From Pseudarthrobacter chlorophenolicus A6 (GTDB lineage Bacteria > Actinomycetota > Actinomycetes > Actinomycetales > Micrococcaceae): a stretch of DNA of 64,000 nucleotides. Shown here in pieces: positions 46,742 to 55,050 of this stretch (its first letter is position 1; each line of letters starts with the position of its first letter). The notes below the pieces were generated by a model. The model made no database searches, was not told the origin of the DNA, and saw only the letters and a list, made by a program, of their open reading frames with translations. The position numbers were made by a program, and so were the translations under genes. Where the stretch lies: NCBI RefSeq assembly GCF_000022025.1, contig NC_011886.1:2180980-2244979 (forward strand), written 5' to 3'.

Positions 46742-48598
46742 TCACTTCTTCTTGGCCTTGTCCTTCGATTCGTCCGTGGTGAGCGCGGCGATGAACGCTT
46801 CCTGCGGAACCTCCACGGTCCCCACCATCTTCATGCGCTTCTTGCCTTCTTTCTGCTTTTCCAGCAGCTTGCGCTTACGCGAGATGTCACCGCCATAGCA
46901 CTTCGCCAGCACGTCCTTGCGGATGGCCCGGATGCTTTCGCGGGCAATGATCCTGGAACCGATGGCCGCCTGGATGGGCACCTCGAACTGCTGACGCGGG
47001 ATCAGTTCCCGGAGCTTTCCGGTCATCATCACGCCATAGGCATACGCCTTCTCCCGGTGGGTGATGGCACTGAAGGCATCCACTTGTTCGCCCTGCAGCA
47101 TGATGTCCACCTTCACGAGGTCGGCAACCTGCTCGCCGTCGGCTTTCCAGTCCAGCGAGCCGTAGCCGCGGGTCTTGGACTTGAGGATGTCGAAGAAATC
47201 GAACACGATTTCCGCCAACGGCAGCCGGTAGCGGATTTCCACCCGGTCCTCGGAAAGGTAGTCCATGCCGCCCATGACGCCGCGGCGCGACTGGCACAGT
47301 TCCATGATGGCGCCCACGAACTCGTTGGGGGCCAGGATGGTGGCGGAGACCATGGGTTCGCGGACCTCGGCGATCTTGCCGGTGGGGTACTCGCTGGGGT
47401 TGGTCACGCGGACCACTTTCTTGTCCTCCAGGGTCACCTCGTACTCCACGTTCGGAGCAGTGGAGATGAGGTCGAGGTTGTATTCACGCTCCAGGCGTTC
47501 GCGGGTGATCTCAAGGTGGAGGAGGCCCAGGAAGCCCACGCGGAAGCCGAAGCCCAGGGCCGCGGAAGTTTCGGGTTCGTACACCAGCGCAGCGTCGTTG
47601 AGCATGAGCTTCTCAAGGGCATCGCGAAGAACCGGGTAGTCGGCACCGTCCAGCGGGTAGAGGCCGGAGAACACCATGGGCTTCGCATCGGCGTAGCCAG
47701 GGAGCGACTGGGCGGCCGGCTTGGCAAGGTTGGTGACAGTGTCGCCCACCTTCGACTGCCGGACGTCCTTCACGCCGGTAATCAGGTAGCCCACTTCGCC
47801 GACGCCCAGGCCCTTGGAAGGTGTGGGTTCCGGGGAGCTGACGCCGATCTCCAGGAGCTCGTGGGAGGCCCGGGTGGACATCATCTGGATGCGTTCACGC
47901 GGGTGGAGCATGCCGTCCACCACACGGACGTAAGTCACCACGCCGCGGTAGGTGTCGTAGACCGAGTCGAAGATCATTGCACGCGCGGGGGCGTCGGGAT
48001 TGCCCTCAGGTGCCGGCAGGTCGCGGACAATCTTGTCCAGGAGCGCTTCAACTCCAACGCCGGTCTTGCCGGACACGCGCAGCACGTCCTCGGGGTCGCC
48101 TCCAATGAGGCTTGCGAGCTCCGCTGCGTACTTCTCCGGCTGCGCTGCCGGAAGGTCGATCTTGTTCAGCACCGGAATGATGGTGAGGTTGTTTTCCATC
48201 GCCAGGTACAGATTGGCAAGCGTCTGGGCCTCAATACCCTGTGCAGCATCCACCAGCAGGATTGCGCCCTCGCACGCGGCCAGGGACCGTGACACTTCGT
48301 ACGTGAAGTCCACGTGGCCCGGAGTGTCGATCATGTTCAGCGCGTAGCTGACGCCTTCGACTTCCCATGGCATGCGCACTGCCTGCGATTTGATGGTGAT
48401 GCCGCGTTCGCGCTCAATGTCCATCCGGTCCAGGTACTGGGCCTTCATGTCACGCGCCTGGACCACACCGGTGGACTGGAGCATCCGGTCAGCCAGGGTG
48501 GACTTGCCGTGGTCAATGTGCGCGATGATGCAAAAGTTCCGAATAATGGCCGGATCTGTTGCGGCGGGCACCGGTGCGGTGCGGGCCATGGGAGACAC
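46742..48598 (-). CDS. lepA: elongation factor 4 (LepA)
   Basis: 618-residue translational GTPase that back-translocates or remodels ribosomes under stress. G1 [11 protein letters not shown]3 DTPGHVDF, G4 NKID; then the LepA-specific C-terminal domain with [24 protein letters not shown] start at 48598 is used, with an ATG three codons later as alternative. Upstream gene of lepA-hemW; divergent from the PemK-like gene. Confidence 0.96.
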   Translation of the reverse strand: MSPMARTAPVPAATDPAIIRNFCIIAHIDHGKSTLADRMLQSTGVVQARDMKAQYLDRMDIERERGITIKSQAVRMPWEVEGVSYALNMIDTPGHVDFTYEVSRSLAACEGAILLVDAAQGIEAQTLANLYLAMENNLTIIPVLNKIDLPAAQPEKYAAELASLIGGDPEDVLRVSGKTGVGVEALLDKIVRDLPAPEGNPDAPARAMIFDSVYDTYRGVVTYVRVVDGMLHPRERIQMMSTRASHELLEIGVSSPEPTPSKGLGVGEVGYLITGVKDVRQSKVGDTVTNLAKPAAQSLPGYADAKPMVFSGLYPLDGADYPVLRDALEKLMLNDAALVYEPETSAALGFGFRVGFLGLLHLEITRERLEREYNLDLISTAPNVEYEVTLEDKKVVRVTNPSEYPTGKIAEVREPMVSATILAPNEFVGAIMELCQSRRGVMGGMDYLSEDRVEIRYRLPLAEIVFDFFDILKSKTRGYGSLDWKADGEQVADLVKVDIMLQGEQVDAFSAITHREKAYAYGVMMTGKLRELIPRQQFEVPIQAAIGSRIIARESIRAIRKDVLAKCYGGDISRKRKLLEKQKEGKKRMKMVGTVEVPQEAFIAALTTDESKDKAKKK

Positions 48599-48768
48599 GC
48601 AGGGTCCTTACTGTTGGCTTTTCCGCGGCCGCCCGGCAGGCACACCACAAGCTGCCCGCGGATTAGCCGCACTTCTTCAGCCACCAGTGTCCCACGTCCT
48701 AGCCACTGGCACCGCATTACCTGCAGGGGACCCGCACGGCCTGCAGGCCCGGGCTATAGGGTGGCGGC

Positions 48769-49332
48769 ATGGCTATCAACCTCCGCATGTTGGGTAACGC
48801 TGTCCGGGCCGGACTGAGGGTGCTTCAGGATGCGGGCAAACATGGCGTGGACAGGCAAAGGGAGCATCAGCGTCCCGCCCCGCGCACTGCCCGCCCGGAA
48901 GCCCCGGGAACCAAGGGCGGCGTTGCTGCTGCCGGCTACCCGGGGGATTTCACCGGCCACGCTGGAATCCGCTATGCGCCGCAGCCCGACGGCGAGCCGG
49001 ATCCGGGCGAGGTCGTGTGGACGTGGGTCCCCTATGAGGAGGACCATTCCCGGGGCAAGGACCGGCCCGTCCTCATCGTGGGCCGCAACGGAAAGTACCT
49101 GCTGGGGCTGATGCTTACCAGCAGGGACCGGGTACCGGCAGATTCCGCTTCCGGCGACTATGTGGACGTCGGGGCCGGCGGCTGGGATCGGAAGGGCCGG
49201 CCCAGCGAGGCGAAACTGGACCGGGTGCTGCAGATCCGGCCGGACAGCATCCGCAGGGAGGGTGCCGTACTGGACCGGGCCCGGTTTGACGCTGTCGCGG
49301 CCGGACTCCGGAAACGACACGGCTGGACCTAG
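48769..49332 (+). CDS. PemK/MazF-fold protein without visible antitoxin
   Basis: 187 residues. The C-terminal ~110 residues fit the PemK/MazF fold: GEVVWTWVPYEEDHSRGKDR, then PVLIVGRNGKYLLGLMLTS and a final helix. The N-terminal ~75 residues are a basic and Gly-rich extension (LRVLQDAGKHGVDRQREHQR). MazF/PemK proteins are mRNA endonuclease toxins, but no antitoxin-sized frame precedes this gene; the promoter region is only 170 bp, shared with lepA. It may be a domesticated, non-toxic relative. Catalytic activity is not shown. Confidence 0.78.
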   Translation: MAINLRMLGNAVRAGLRVLQDAGKHGVDRQREHQRPAPRTARPEAPGTKGGVAAAGYPGDFTGHAGIRYAPQPDGEPDPGEVVWTWVPYEEDHSRGKDRPVLIVGRNGKYLLGLMLTSRDRVPADSASGDYVDVGAGGWDRKGRPSEAKLDRVLQIRPDSIRREGAVLDRARFDAVAAGLRKRHGWT

Positions 49333-49347
49333 TACGAAGAATGGCCA

Positions 49348-49378
49348 CTGACACGGCTGACCTGCTATTCTTTATAGC
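49348..49378 (+). promoter_or_regulatory. putative rpsT promoter
   Basis: CTGACA (49348-49353) and TATAGC (49373-49378) or TTTATA (49371-49376), spacer 19 or 17. This leaves a leader of about 115 nt before rpsT, long enough for the S20 autogenous control known for other bacteria. Confidence 0.35.
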
Positions 49379-49500
49379 TGTGTGTCCGTGCAGGTCGACG
49401 GTCACTGATGGTTGGCCGCCATAGGTATCCCCACGCCGCTCAGTCAAGGCCAGCTTGAAAGCCCTCTAGACCATTTCCGCATTACAAAGAGAGTTCACAC

Positions 49501-49761
49501 GTGGCGAATATCAAGTCCCAGAAGAAGCGCATCCTGACCAACGAAAAGGCACGCCTGCGCAACAACGCAGTCAAGTCTGAGCTGAGGACGGCCATCCGCG
49601 CCGTCAACACGGCCGTTGAGTCCGCCGACAAGGACGCTGCTGCTACTGCGCTCGTTTCTGCCAGCCGCAAGCTGGACAAGGCTGTCAGCAAGGGTGTTCT
49701 GCACAAGAACAACGCAGCGAACCGCAAGTCGGCGATCTCCAAGAAGGTCAACGCACTGTAA
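49501..49761 (+). CDS. rpsT: 30S ribosomal protein S20
   Basis: 86 residues: [18 protein letters not shown] start and the Lys/Ala-rich three-helix bundle of S20, which binds 16S rRNA early in 30S assembly. GTG start with an AAAGAGAG ribosome site. Monocistronic, with a long leader and a terminator after the stop. Confidence 0.97.
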   Translation: MANIKSQKKRILTNEKARLRNNAVKSELRTAIRAVNTAVESADKDAAATALVSASRKLDKAVSKGVLHKNNAANRKSAISKKVNAL

Positions 49762-49788
49762 GGTTTCCAGTTCGATGAACTGATGGTT

Positions 49789-49816
49789 GTGGCCGGTACC
49801 CTCGGGTACCGGCCAC
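49789..49816. terminator. intrinsic terminator after rpsT
   Basis: 12-bp perfect arms (49789-49800 with 49805-49816, loop CTCG), followed by ACGCCTTTAAG; lies between the convergent rpsT and holA genes. Confidence 0.82.
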
Positions 49817-49912
49817 ACGCCTTTAAGCTCCGAAATTCCCGTTCGGCATGTCCATGGAGGCGGAGCCGGAAGCGGACCGCTGCCATTCCGGTGCTGCTGC
49901 GGCCCCCTGCCG

Positions 49913-50929
49913 CTAACGACCCTGGACGGACATGGATATCACGGTCACCGCATGTTCCACGGCGTAGACGGGATCACGTGACAACCCCTTCACTTGCGCG
50001 TCGGCTTCAGCCGTTGCCTGGATGGACCGCACCAGTCCGTCAGGGGTCCACCGGCGGACGTCCCGCTGGGCTTGTTCCACCAGCCAGGGCTGCATTCCCA
50101 GTTCGGCCGCAATCTGGGCCGCGGATCCGGACGCCCCGGCTACCCGGGCAACGGTCCTGAGCTTCGCAGCCAGCGCTGCAACCAAAGGTACGGGGTCCGC
50201 CCCGGTGGCCAGTGCATGGCGCAGGGTGGAGAGGGCAAGTGGACCGTTTCCGGCCATTGCCGCATCAGCAACCTTGAACGCCGTGGCTTCCACGCGCCCG
50301 CCGTAATAGCGGTCCACAACATCAGGCGTGACGGTCCCTGTTGAGTCTGCAATGAGCTGGCTGCACGCTGCCGCCAGCTCGGAAAGGTTGGCGCCCACCG
50401 CATTCACGAGGGCCAGCACAGCCTCCTGGTCGATGCGGCGCTGGGCGGCTTTGAATTCGGCGGACACGAACGCCATCTTGTCCGTGTCCTTTTTCAGCGG
50501 CTGGCAGTCCACTACAGGCCAGCCGCCCTTCCGGACAGCGTCCAGGAGCTTCTTGCCACGGGCACCCCCGCCATGACGGAGGACCAGGACGGCATCATCA
50601 GCCGGCTGGCCGAGGTAGGACAGGGCGTCGGTGAGGAAGGGCTCATTCATGGCCTCAACCGCTTCGACCTCGATCAGCTTGCTTTCGCCGAACAGCGACG
50701 GACTGACCTGCATCAGGAGGGACCCGGGTTCGTAGGCAGCAGCATTGATCCGGCTGACTTCAACGTCCGGCGCTGCCTGGCGCACTTGGGAGCGAATGCT
50801 GTCCATGGCCCTGATGCCCAGATAATCTTCCGGCCCGCTCACCAGGACAATGGCTGCGGGCGTCACGTCCCGCCAGGCCGCCGGATTCGACGCCGGCGTG
50901 CGGGTTCCGCGCTTTTGCGCAGCAGCCAT
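49913..50929 (-). CDS. holA: DNA polymerase III delta subunit
   Basis: 338 residues of HolA, the clamp-loader wrench that opens the beta sliding clamp. Seen: VLVSGPEDYLG at the N-terminus, SLFGESKLIEVEAV, VLVLRHGGGARGKKLLDAV, and the C-terminal helical collar domain. ATG start with an AAGGAA ribosome site. The start lies 67 bp inside the end of comEC, so it is translated from the late-competence transcript or its own site. Confidence 0.93.
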   Translation of the reverse strand: MAAAQKRGTRTPASNPAAWRDVTPAAIVLVSGPEDYLGIRAMDSIRSQVRQAAPDVEVSRINAAAYEPGSLLMQVSPSLFGESKLIEVEAVEAMNEPFLTDALSYLGQPADDAVLVLRHGGGARGKKLLDAVRKGGWPVVDCQPLKKDTDKMAFVSAEFKAAQRRIDQEAVLALVNAVGANLSELAAACSQLIADSTGTVTPDVVDRYYGGRVEATAFKVADAAMAGNGPLALSTLRHALATGADPVPLVAALAAKLRTVARVAGASGSAAQIAAELGMQPWLVEQAQRDVRRWTPDGLVRSIQATAEADAQVKGLSRDPVYAVEHAVTVISMSVQGR

Positions 50930-52995
50930 GGTGGGTTCCTTCCGGAAAGGTGTGTGGGGAATTCAAGCCTGCCACGTCCGGGCCGAACCGCAAAGCTGTT
51001 GGCGATGGGGCCGGTGGCGGAAGAAGTCTGACCGTGTGGGCGCCTGGCAACTCCGGAGCGACTTTCCATAAACCACAGGATCCTGACCACCCGGCGATGG
51101 CACCGGAGGACCAGGGCGATGACACTGCGGGGCCGTGCGACTGCCCAGACCGCGGCGAGGGTAAGGGCTGACAGGACCGCCATCGTCAGCAGACCCGGAA
51201 TCCCTTCCGGCCACGGCAATGTGGAACCCGGAAGCCTGGCAAAGAACCACGCCGTAGCGGCAACGCCCACGCTGAACGAGCCCGCAACGGCGATCAACGC
51301 CACAGCCATCCACGGGGCAGCCACCAGCAGCGGAACAGCGGCCGTGCCCAGGAGTGTCACCGGAGCCACCAGCGGGGCCGCAGCTACATTGGCCAGCAGT
51401 GCGAAGGTGGCGAATTGCGGCTGCAGGAGCACGATGACGGGGCCGCACAGCATCTGGGCCGATAGCGGCACCGCAACAGCCGCGGCAGCCCAGCGTGGCA
51501 CTGCCGCAGGAGTCCAATCCATGATGCGCCGGCCCAGCAGGATAATGCCCAGGGTGGCCAGGACGGAAAGCAGGAACCCGAAACTGCCGCCCAGCGCCGG
51601 GTCCAGCAGCAGCAGGGCAATGACTGCCAGGCACAGAAAGCTCAGCCCGCGGCCGGTCCGGCCACCGGCCAGGGCAGCGATCCCGACGGCACCCATCAGG
51701 GCCGCGCGGAGCACGCTGGCGTCAGGGCCCACCAGCACCACGAACAGTCCCAGTCCAGTCAACGCAGCCCCGGCGGCCGGGACCCGCGCTAACCGGAGCC
51801 TGCGGCAGGCCGCCAGCAACGCGCCCAGCACCAGGCTGCAATTGGCTCCGCTGACGGCTGTCAGGTGTGTCATGCCGACGGTTTTCATGGCATTGGCCAG
51901 GCCCTCATCCAGGGCGCTGGTATCCCCCGTGACCATGCCTGGCAACAGCCCTGCGGCGTCGGATGGCAAGAAAGCGGAAGCCGCCACATACTGTGCACGC
52001 AGGTCCTTGGCGGTTGCTTCCATCCCCCGCCCGCCGCCGCGCAGGTCAGGGGCCGTGGCGGCGGCCATCCCGCCCGTTTCAGGCCGGCCCGGATCCGGCG
52101 GCCGAAGCTTGCCGGCAGCACGCACCGTCTGCCCTGGCACCAGCCCTGCCCACTCGTTGCCGCCGGTCACTATGAGCTGCGCCCGGGTCCGCAGCACCAC
52201 TCCGCCGGTGCTTACCTCCCGCGTCCACACGGCGACGGACCACCTGGCGGAAGGCCCGGACTGGCCAGGCGTGGGAAGCGGCCGTGGAGCACCACCGACC
52301 TCCAGCACCGCCACCACAGACTTTCCCGCCGCCACAGCCTCGGCAAGGGGACCCTCGAACCGCTGGCTGGAGGCCACCGAGGAGTGGGCCGCCGCGGCCA
52401 CCGCCAGCAGCAGGCCAACCGCAGTGGTCGCCAGGAAGCTCCTTCTCGCCGGACGGCGCCCCGACCATGATCCTCCGCCTGCTGGCCAGTTCCGGCGCGT
52501 CCTGCTGCCCCGCAAAAGCATGAGGCATGCAGCCGCAAGCACCAGCAGGGCGATGCACAGTCCCAGCAGTGTGGCCGGCGCCAGCCAGAGACCGGCGACG
52601 GCGGCGCCCCACACCAGGACGGCGGGCAGGGCAAGCCGGACATCGGTACGTTTCCGCGGACCGGCGCCTCCGCCTGACAGTCCGCTCTCCCCCGCTGAAG
52701 CGCCCCGGTCAGTAATTCCCAGCCGGCGCCGCGCATCACCAACGGCCCTCTGCCGGGCAGCCCGGAGGGCGCTCTTGCTCCTGCCTGCCACGGTGGACGT
52801 CTTCCTACCCGCCGGCGCCGGTCCGTGCCCGCCGTCTGAACCGGATTGGCCAGGACCCGCCGTCCCGCCCGCCTCACCGGGAGCTGCACCCTCCGTTGCA
52901 CCCCGGACCGCGGACTCGACAAACCGGCTCCAAGGGCTTGGGGGCCCTTGCCCGGGACTCGGAGCGCCGCCTCTGCCATCCTCGGCAACCGGCAT
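50863..52995 (-). CDS. comEC: ComEC/Rec2 DNA-uptake channel protein lacking the MBL domain
   Basis: 710 residues. Polar Gly/Arg-rich N-terminus (about 1-125), then an early OB-like domain and the competence membrane domain (about 340-620), with MKTVGMTHLTAVSGANCSLV, GPDASVLRAALMGAVGIAAL and multiple helices. Full-length ComEC proteins carry a C-terminal metallo-beta-lactamase-like nuclease domain (start motif like CDVGQGDA); none is present. Instead there is a 65-residue Arg/Pro-rich tail that runs over the holA ribosome site and start. Begins 1 bp after the comEA stop. DNA transport is the family role; function in this strain is uncertain. Confidence 0.88.
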   Translation of the reverse strand: MPVAEDGRGGAPSPGQGPPSPWSRFVESAVRGATEGAAPGEAGGTAGPGQSGSDGGHGPAPAGRKTSTVAGRSKSALRAARQRAVGDARRRLGITDRGASAGESGLSGGGAGPRKRTDVRLALPAVLVWGAAVAGLWLAPATLLGLCIALLVLAAACLMLLRGSRTRRNWPAGGGSWSGRRPARRSFLATTAVGLLLAVAAAAHSSVASSQRFEGPLAEAVAAGKSVVAVLEVGGAPRPLPTPGQSGPSARWSVAVWTREVSTGGVVLRTRAQLIVTGGNEWAGLVPGQTVRAAGKLRPPDPGRPETGGMAAATAPDLRGGGRGMEATAKDLRAQYVAASAFLPSDAAGLLPGMVTGDTSALDEGLANAMKTVGMTHLTAVSGANCSLVLGALLAACRRLRLARVPAAGAALTGLGLFVVLVGPDASVLRAALMGAVGIAALAGGRTGRGLSFLCLAVIALLLLDPALGGSFGFLLSVLATLGIILLGRRIMDWTPAAVPRWAAAAVAVPLSAQMLCGPVIVLLQPQFATFALLANVAAAPLVAPVTLLGTAAVPLLVAAPWMAVALIAVAGSFSVGVAATAWFFARLPGSTLPWPEGIPGLLTMAVLSALTLAAVWAVARPRSVIALVLRCHRRVVRILWFMESRSGVARRPHGQTSSATGPIANSFAVRPGRGRLEFPTHLSGRNPPWLLRKSAEPARRRRIRRPGGT

Positions 52996-52996
52996 G

Positions 52997-53911
52997 TCAG
53001 ACGGTCACCAGGGGCAGCAGCGCTTCAAGCATCTTGGGTCCCACGCCGTCCACAGCGTCCAGGTCCTCGACAGCGCTGAAGGGCCCGTGCTCTTTCCGCC
53101 AGTCGACAATCCGCTGGGCCAGGACGGGACCGACTTTCGGCAGGGCGTCCAGCTCCTCAACGCCGGCAGTGTTGATGTTGATCCTGGCACCGGCTCCGGC
53201 GGACCCGGGCGGCGCGGTACTTCCCTGACCCAGGGATCCTGCGCCGCCCGCCGCTGGCTGTTCGCCCTGCCGGGGAATGTGGATTTTCTGCCCGTCTTCA
53301 GCCGCGGCGGCGAGGTTGAGAAGGTCCAGGTCAGCGTCGGCAGCGGCACCGCCCGCAGCCGAGATGGCCTGATGGACCCGGCTCCCGGCCGGCAGGGTCA
53401 CCACGCCGGGGGCCAGGACGGCTCCTGATACGTGGACCACCACGACATCCGCTGCCGACGTGGAGGGGTGGTCCGGGCCGGCACCACCTTCCCCCGCGCC
53501 CGGGGTGACCTGGCTATCCGTTGCTGCATCCGGCGCCGGGCCGCTTTCGCGGCTGACCGTATTCAACGGCAGGATCTCAGGACGTCCACCGGCGGTCTGC
53601 CACCAGAACAGGACACCGGCTGTGACGGCCAGAAGGCCGACCGCTACGGCGAGCCGCAGGCCCAGGCGCCAGCGGAGCGAAGGACCGGTGCCGGTCAGGT
53701 GTGGCGCCTCCCCGCCGCGCTCCGCCGTTTGCGGGTCTCCGGCAACCAAAGCACCGGCCGCGGCATCGCGGTACTCGAAACCCCCGCCGTCGACATCCCG
53801 GGCATGGTCATCGTCCAGCATCCCGCCGGACCCGCCACCCAGGGTTGCCTGCAGCCTGGCCCGGGCATGGCGAGCCCGCTGGCCTGCTGCTGCAGCATCC
53901 CGGCGTGACAT
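52997..53911 (-). CDS. comEA: ComEA family DNA-binding protein
   Basis: 304 residues: a cytosolic Ala/Arg-rich N-terminus, one membrane helix (about 83-102), an SLBB domain (about 155-215: VVVVHVSGAVLAPGVVTLPA) and C-terminal helix-hairpin-helix pair (about 240-304: ININTAGVEELDALPKVGPV, DAVDGVGPKMLEALLP). Binds double-stranded DNA outside the membrane and hands it to ComEC. Directly upstream of comEC. Confidence 0.93.
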   Translation of the reverse strand: MSRRDAAAAGQRARHARARLQATLGGGSGGMLDDDHARDVDGGGFEYRDAAAGALVAGDPQTAERGGEAPHLTGTGPSLRWRLGLRLAVAVGLLAVTAGVLFWWQTAGGRPEILPLNTVSRESGPAPDAATDSQVTPGAGEGGAGPDHPSTSAADVVVVHVSGAVLAPGVVTLPAGSRVHQAISAAGGAAADADLDLLNLAAAAEDGQKIHIPRQGEQPAAGGAGSLGQGSTAPPGSAGAGARININTAGVEELDALPKVGPVLAQRIVDWRKEHGPFSAVEDLDAVDGVGPKMLEALLPLVTV

Positions 53912-53959
53912 AACTCAACGCTATGGAGCGGGCAGATCCGGCAACAGGCATGTCCGGGC

Positions 53960-54955
53960 CTATGTGGAAAGGCTCTCCGAAGAGGTGACCTCCTGGCCTA
54001 CGATCACCGCAAGGACACCCAGTCCGGCATGGGCAGCCAGCACGGCGGGCAGCGAGCTGATCTGCGGCGCGGGGCAATGCGGCAACGCGGCAGAAAGCCG
54101 GACGGCAAGGCCTTCAGCTTCCTCCGGATTGCCAAAGTGGTGGACCGCCAGCCGGACACTGCCAACGGGACGGGCCTGGGCATCGGCGGCCACGATTTCC
54201 TCCAACCGCGCCACTGCCTTCGCCGCCGACCGCACCTTTTCCAGCGGGATGATCTTGCCCCCGTCCACTGCGAGGAGGGGCTTGATGGCCAGCATGGTTC
54301 CCCACAGCGAAGCGGCGGCGCCGATGCGGCCGCCACGGCGCAGTTGCTCCAGGCTGGGAACATAGAAATACACCTTGGTGCGCTCCGCCTGCGCCTCGGC
54401 CGCCGCGGCAACACTTGCCTGCCCGGCTCCCCCGGCGGCTGCCTCCACTGCGGCCTGCACAGCCATGCCCTGCGCCATGCCCACTGTCCGTGAGTCGATG
54501 ACCTGCACGGGGATGCCCACGCGTTGGGCGGCCAGCCGGGCCGAGTCTGCCGTTCCGGAGAGGTCCGATGAGATGTGGACGGAAACCACGGACTGGTACC
54601 CCTGCTGCTGCAGCGACCGGTAAGCCTGTTCAAACTGCCCTGGCGAAGGGCGCGATGTTTTGACTTGGGTGCCCGCAGCCAGCGCCAGGGCGATGGTTTC
54701 CAGGATGTCGTCCTCGCCCTCACCGTATATTTCCGAACCCACCATGACGGGCATCGGCGTGACGGTGAGGAGGCTGTGCACCGGCAGGCCGCGGAGATAG
54801 CCCACCGGCAGCGCCGCCGCGGAATCGGTGACGACGGCGGTCCGCGGCACCGGCACGCCGGCACCGGATGCGGCTACCCCGGGCCTGGCTGCCGGACGCA
54901 GCGCGGAAAGACGGGCCCGGACCCATGGCCAGGGGGCGGCTTTACTGTCGGGCAC
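53960..54955 (-). CDS. DegV family fatty-acid-binding protein
   Basis: 331 residues from the GTG at 54955 (an upstream start at 55006 is possible). DegV fold: VVTDSAAALPVGYLRGLPVH, TSRPSPGQFEQAY, then VHISSDLSGTADSARLAAQ, with a bound-lipid pocket. These proteins present fatty acids to the fatty-acid kinase FakA in other Gram-positives; no FakA gene is in the window. An Ala/Pro-rich N-terminal extension of about 40 residues precedes the domain. It follows the leuS terminator and probably has its own promoter. Confidence 0.88.
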   Translation of the reverse strand: MPDSKAAPWPWVRARLSALRPAARPGVAASGAGVPVPRTAVVTDSAAALPVGYLRGLPVHSLLTVTPMPVMVGSEIYGEGEDDILETIALALAAGTQVKTSRPSPGQFEQAYRSLQQQGYQSVVSVHISSDLSGTADSARLAAQRVGIPVQVIDSRTVGMAQGMAVQAAVEAAAGGAGQASVAAAAEAQAERTKVYFYVPSLEQLRRGGRIGAAASLWGTMLAIKPLLAVDGGKIIPLEKVRSAAKAVARLEEIVAADAQARPVGSVRLAVHHFGNPEEAEGLAVRLSAALPHCPAPQISSLPAVLAAHAGLGVLAVIVGQEVTSSESLST

Positions 54956-54990
54956 ATTGCCTCCTGGTGTCCTCGTACAGAGTCCGGAAA

Positions 54991-55036
54991 AGCCGGAACC
55001 GGCCACCCGGCGGGACGGGCGGCCGGTTCCGGCTTT
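54991..55036 (-). terminator. intrinsic terminator after leuS
   Basis: 15-bp perfect arms (54991-55005 with 55022-55036). On the minus strand the hairpin ends in CTTTTCC, 15 bp after the leuS stop. Confidence 0.85.
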
Positions 55037-55050
55037 AGTTGCAGCAGCGG

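Noticed and set aside
46568..48292. A 574-codon plus-strand frame
   Set aside because: Antisense to lepA and the end of hemW; no ribosome site or domain.
51119..53428. A 769-codon open frame on the plus strand
   Set aside because: It is exactly antisense to comEC-comEA, is rich in Ser/Arg/Pro/Ala with no recognisable domain, and is a GC-skew shadow of genes with clear homology.
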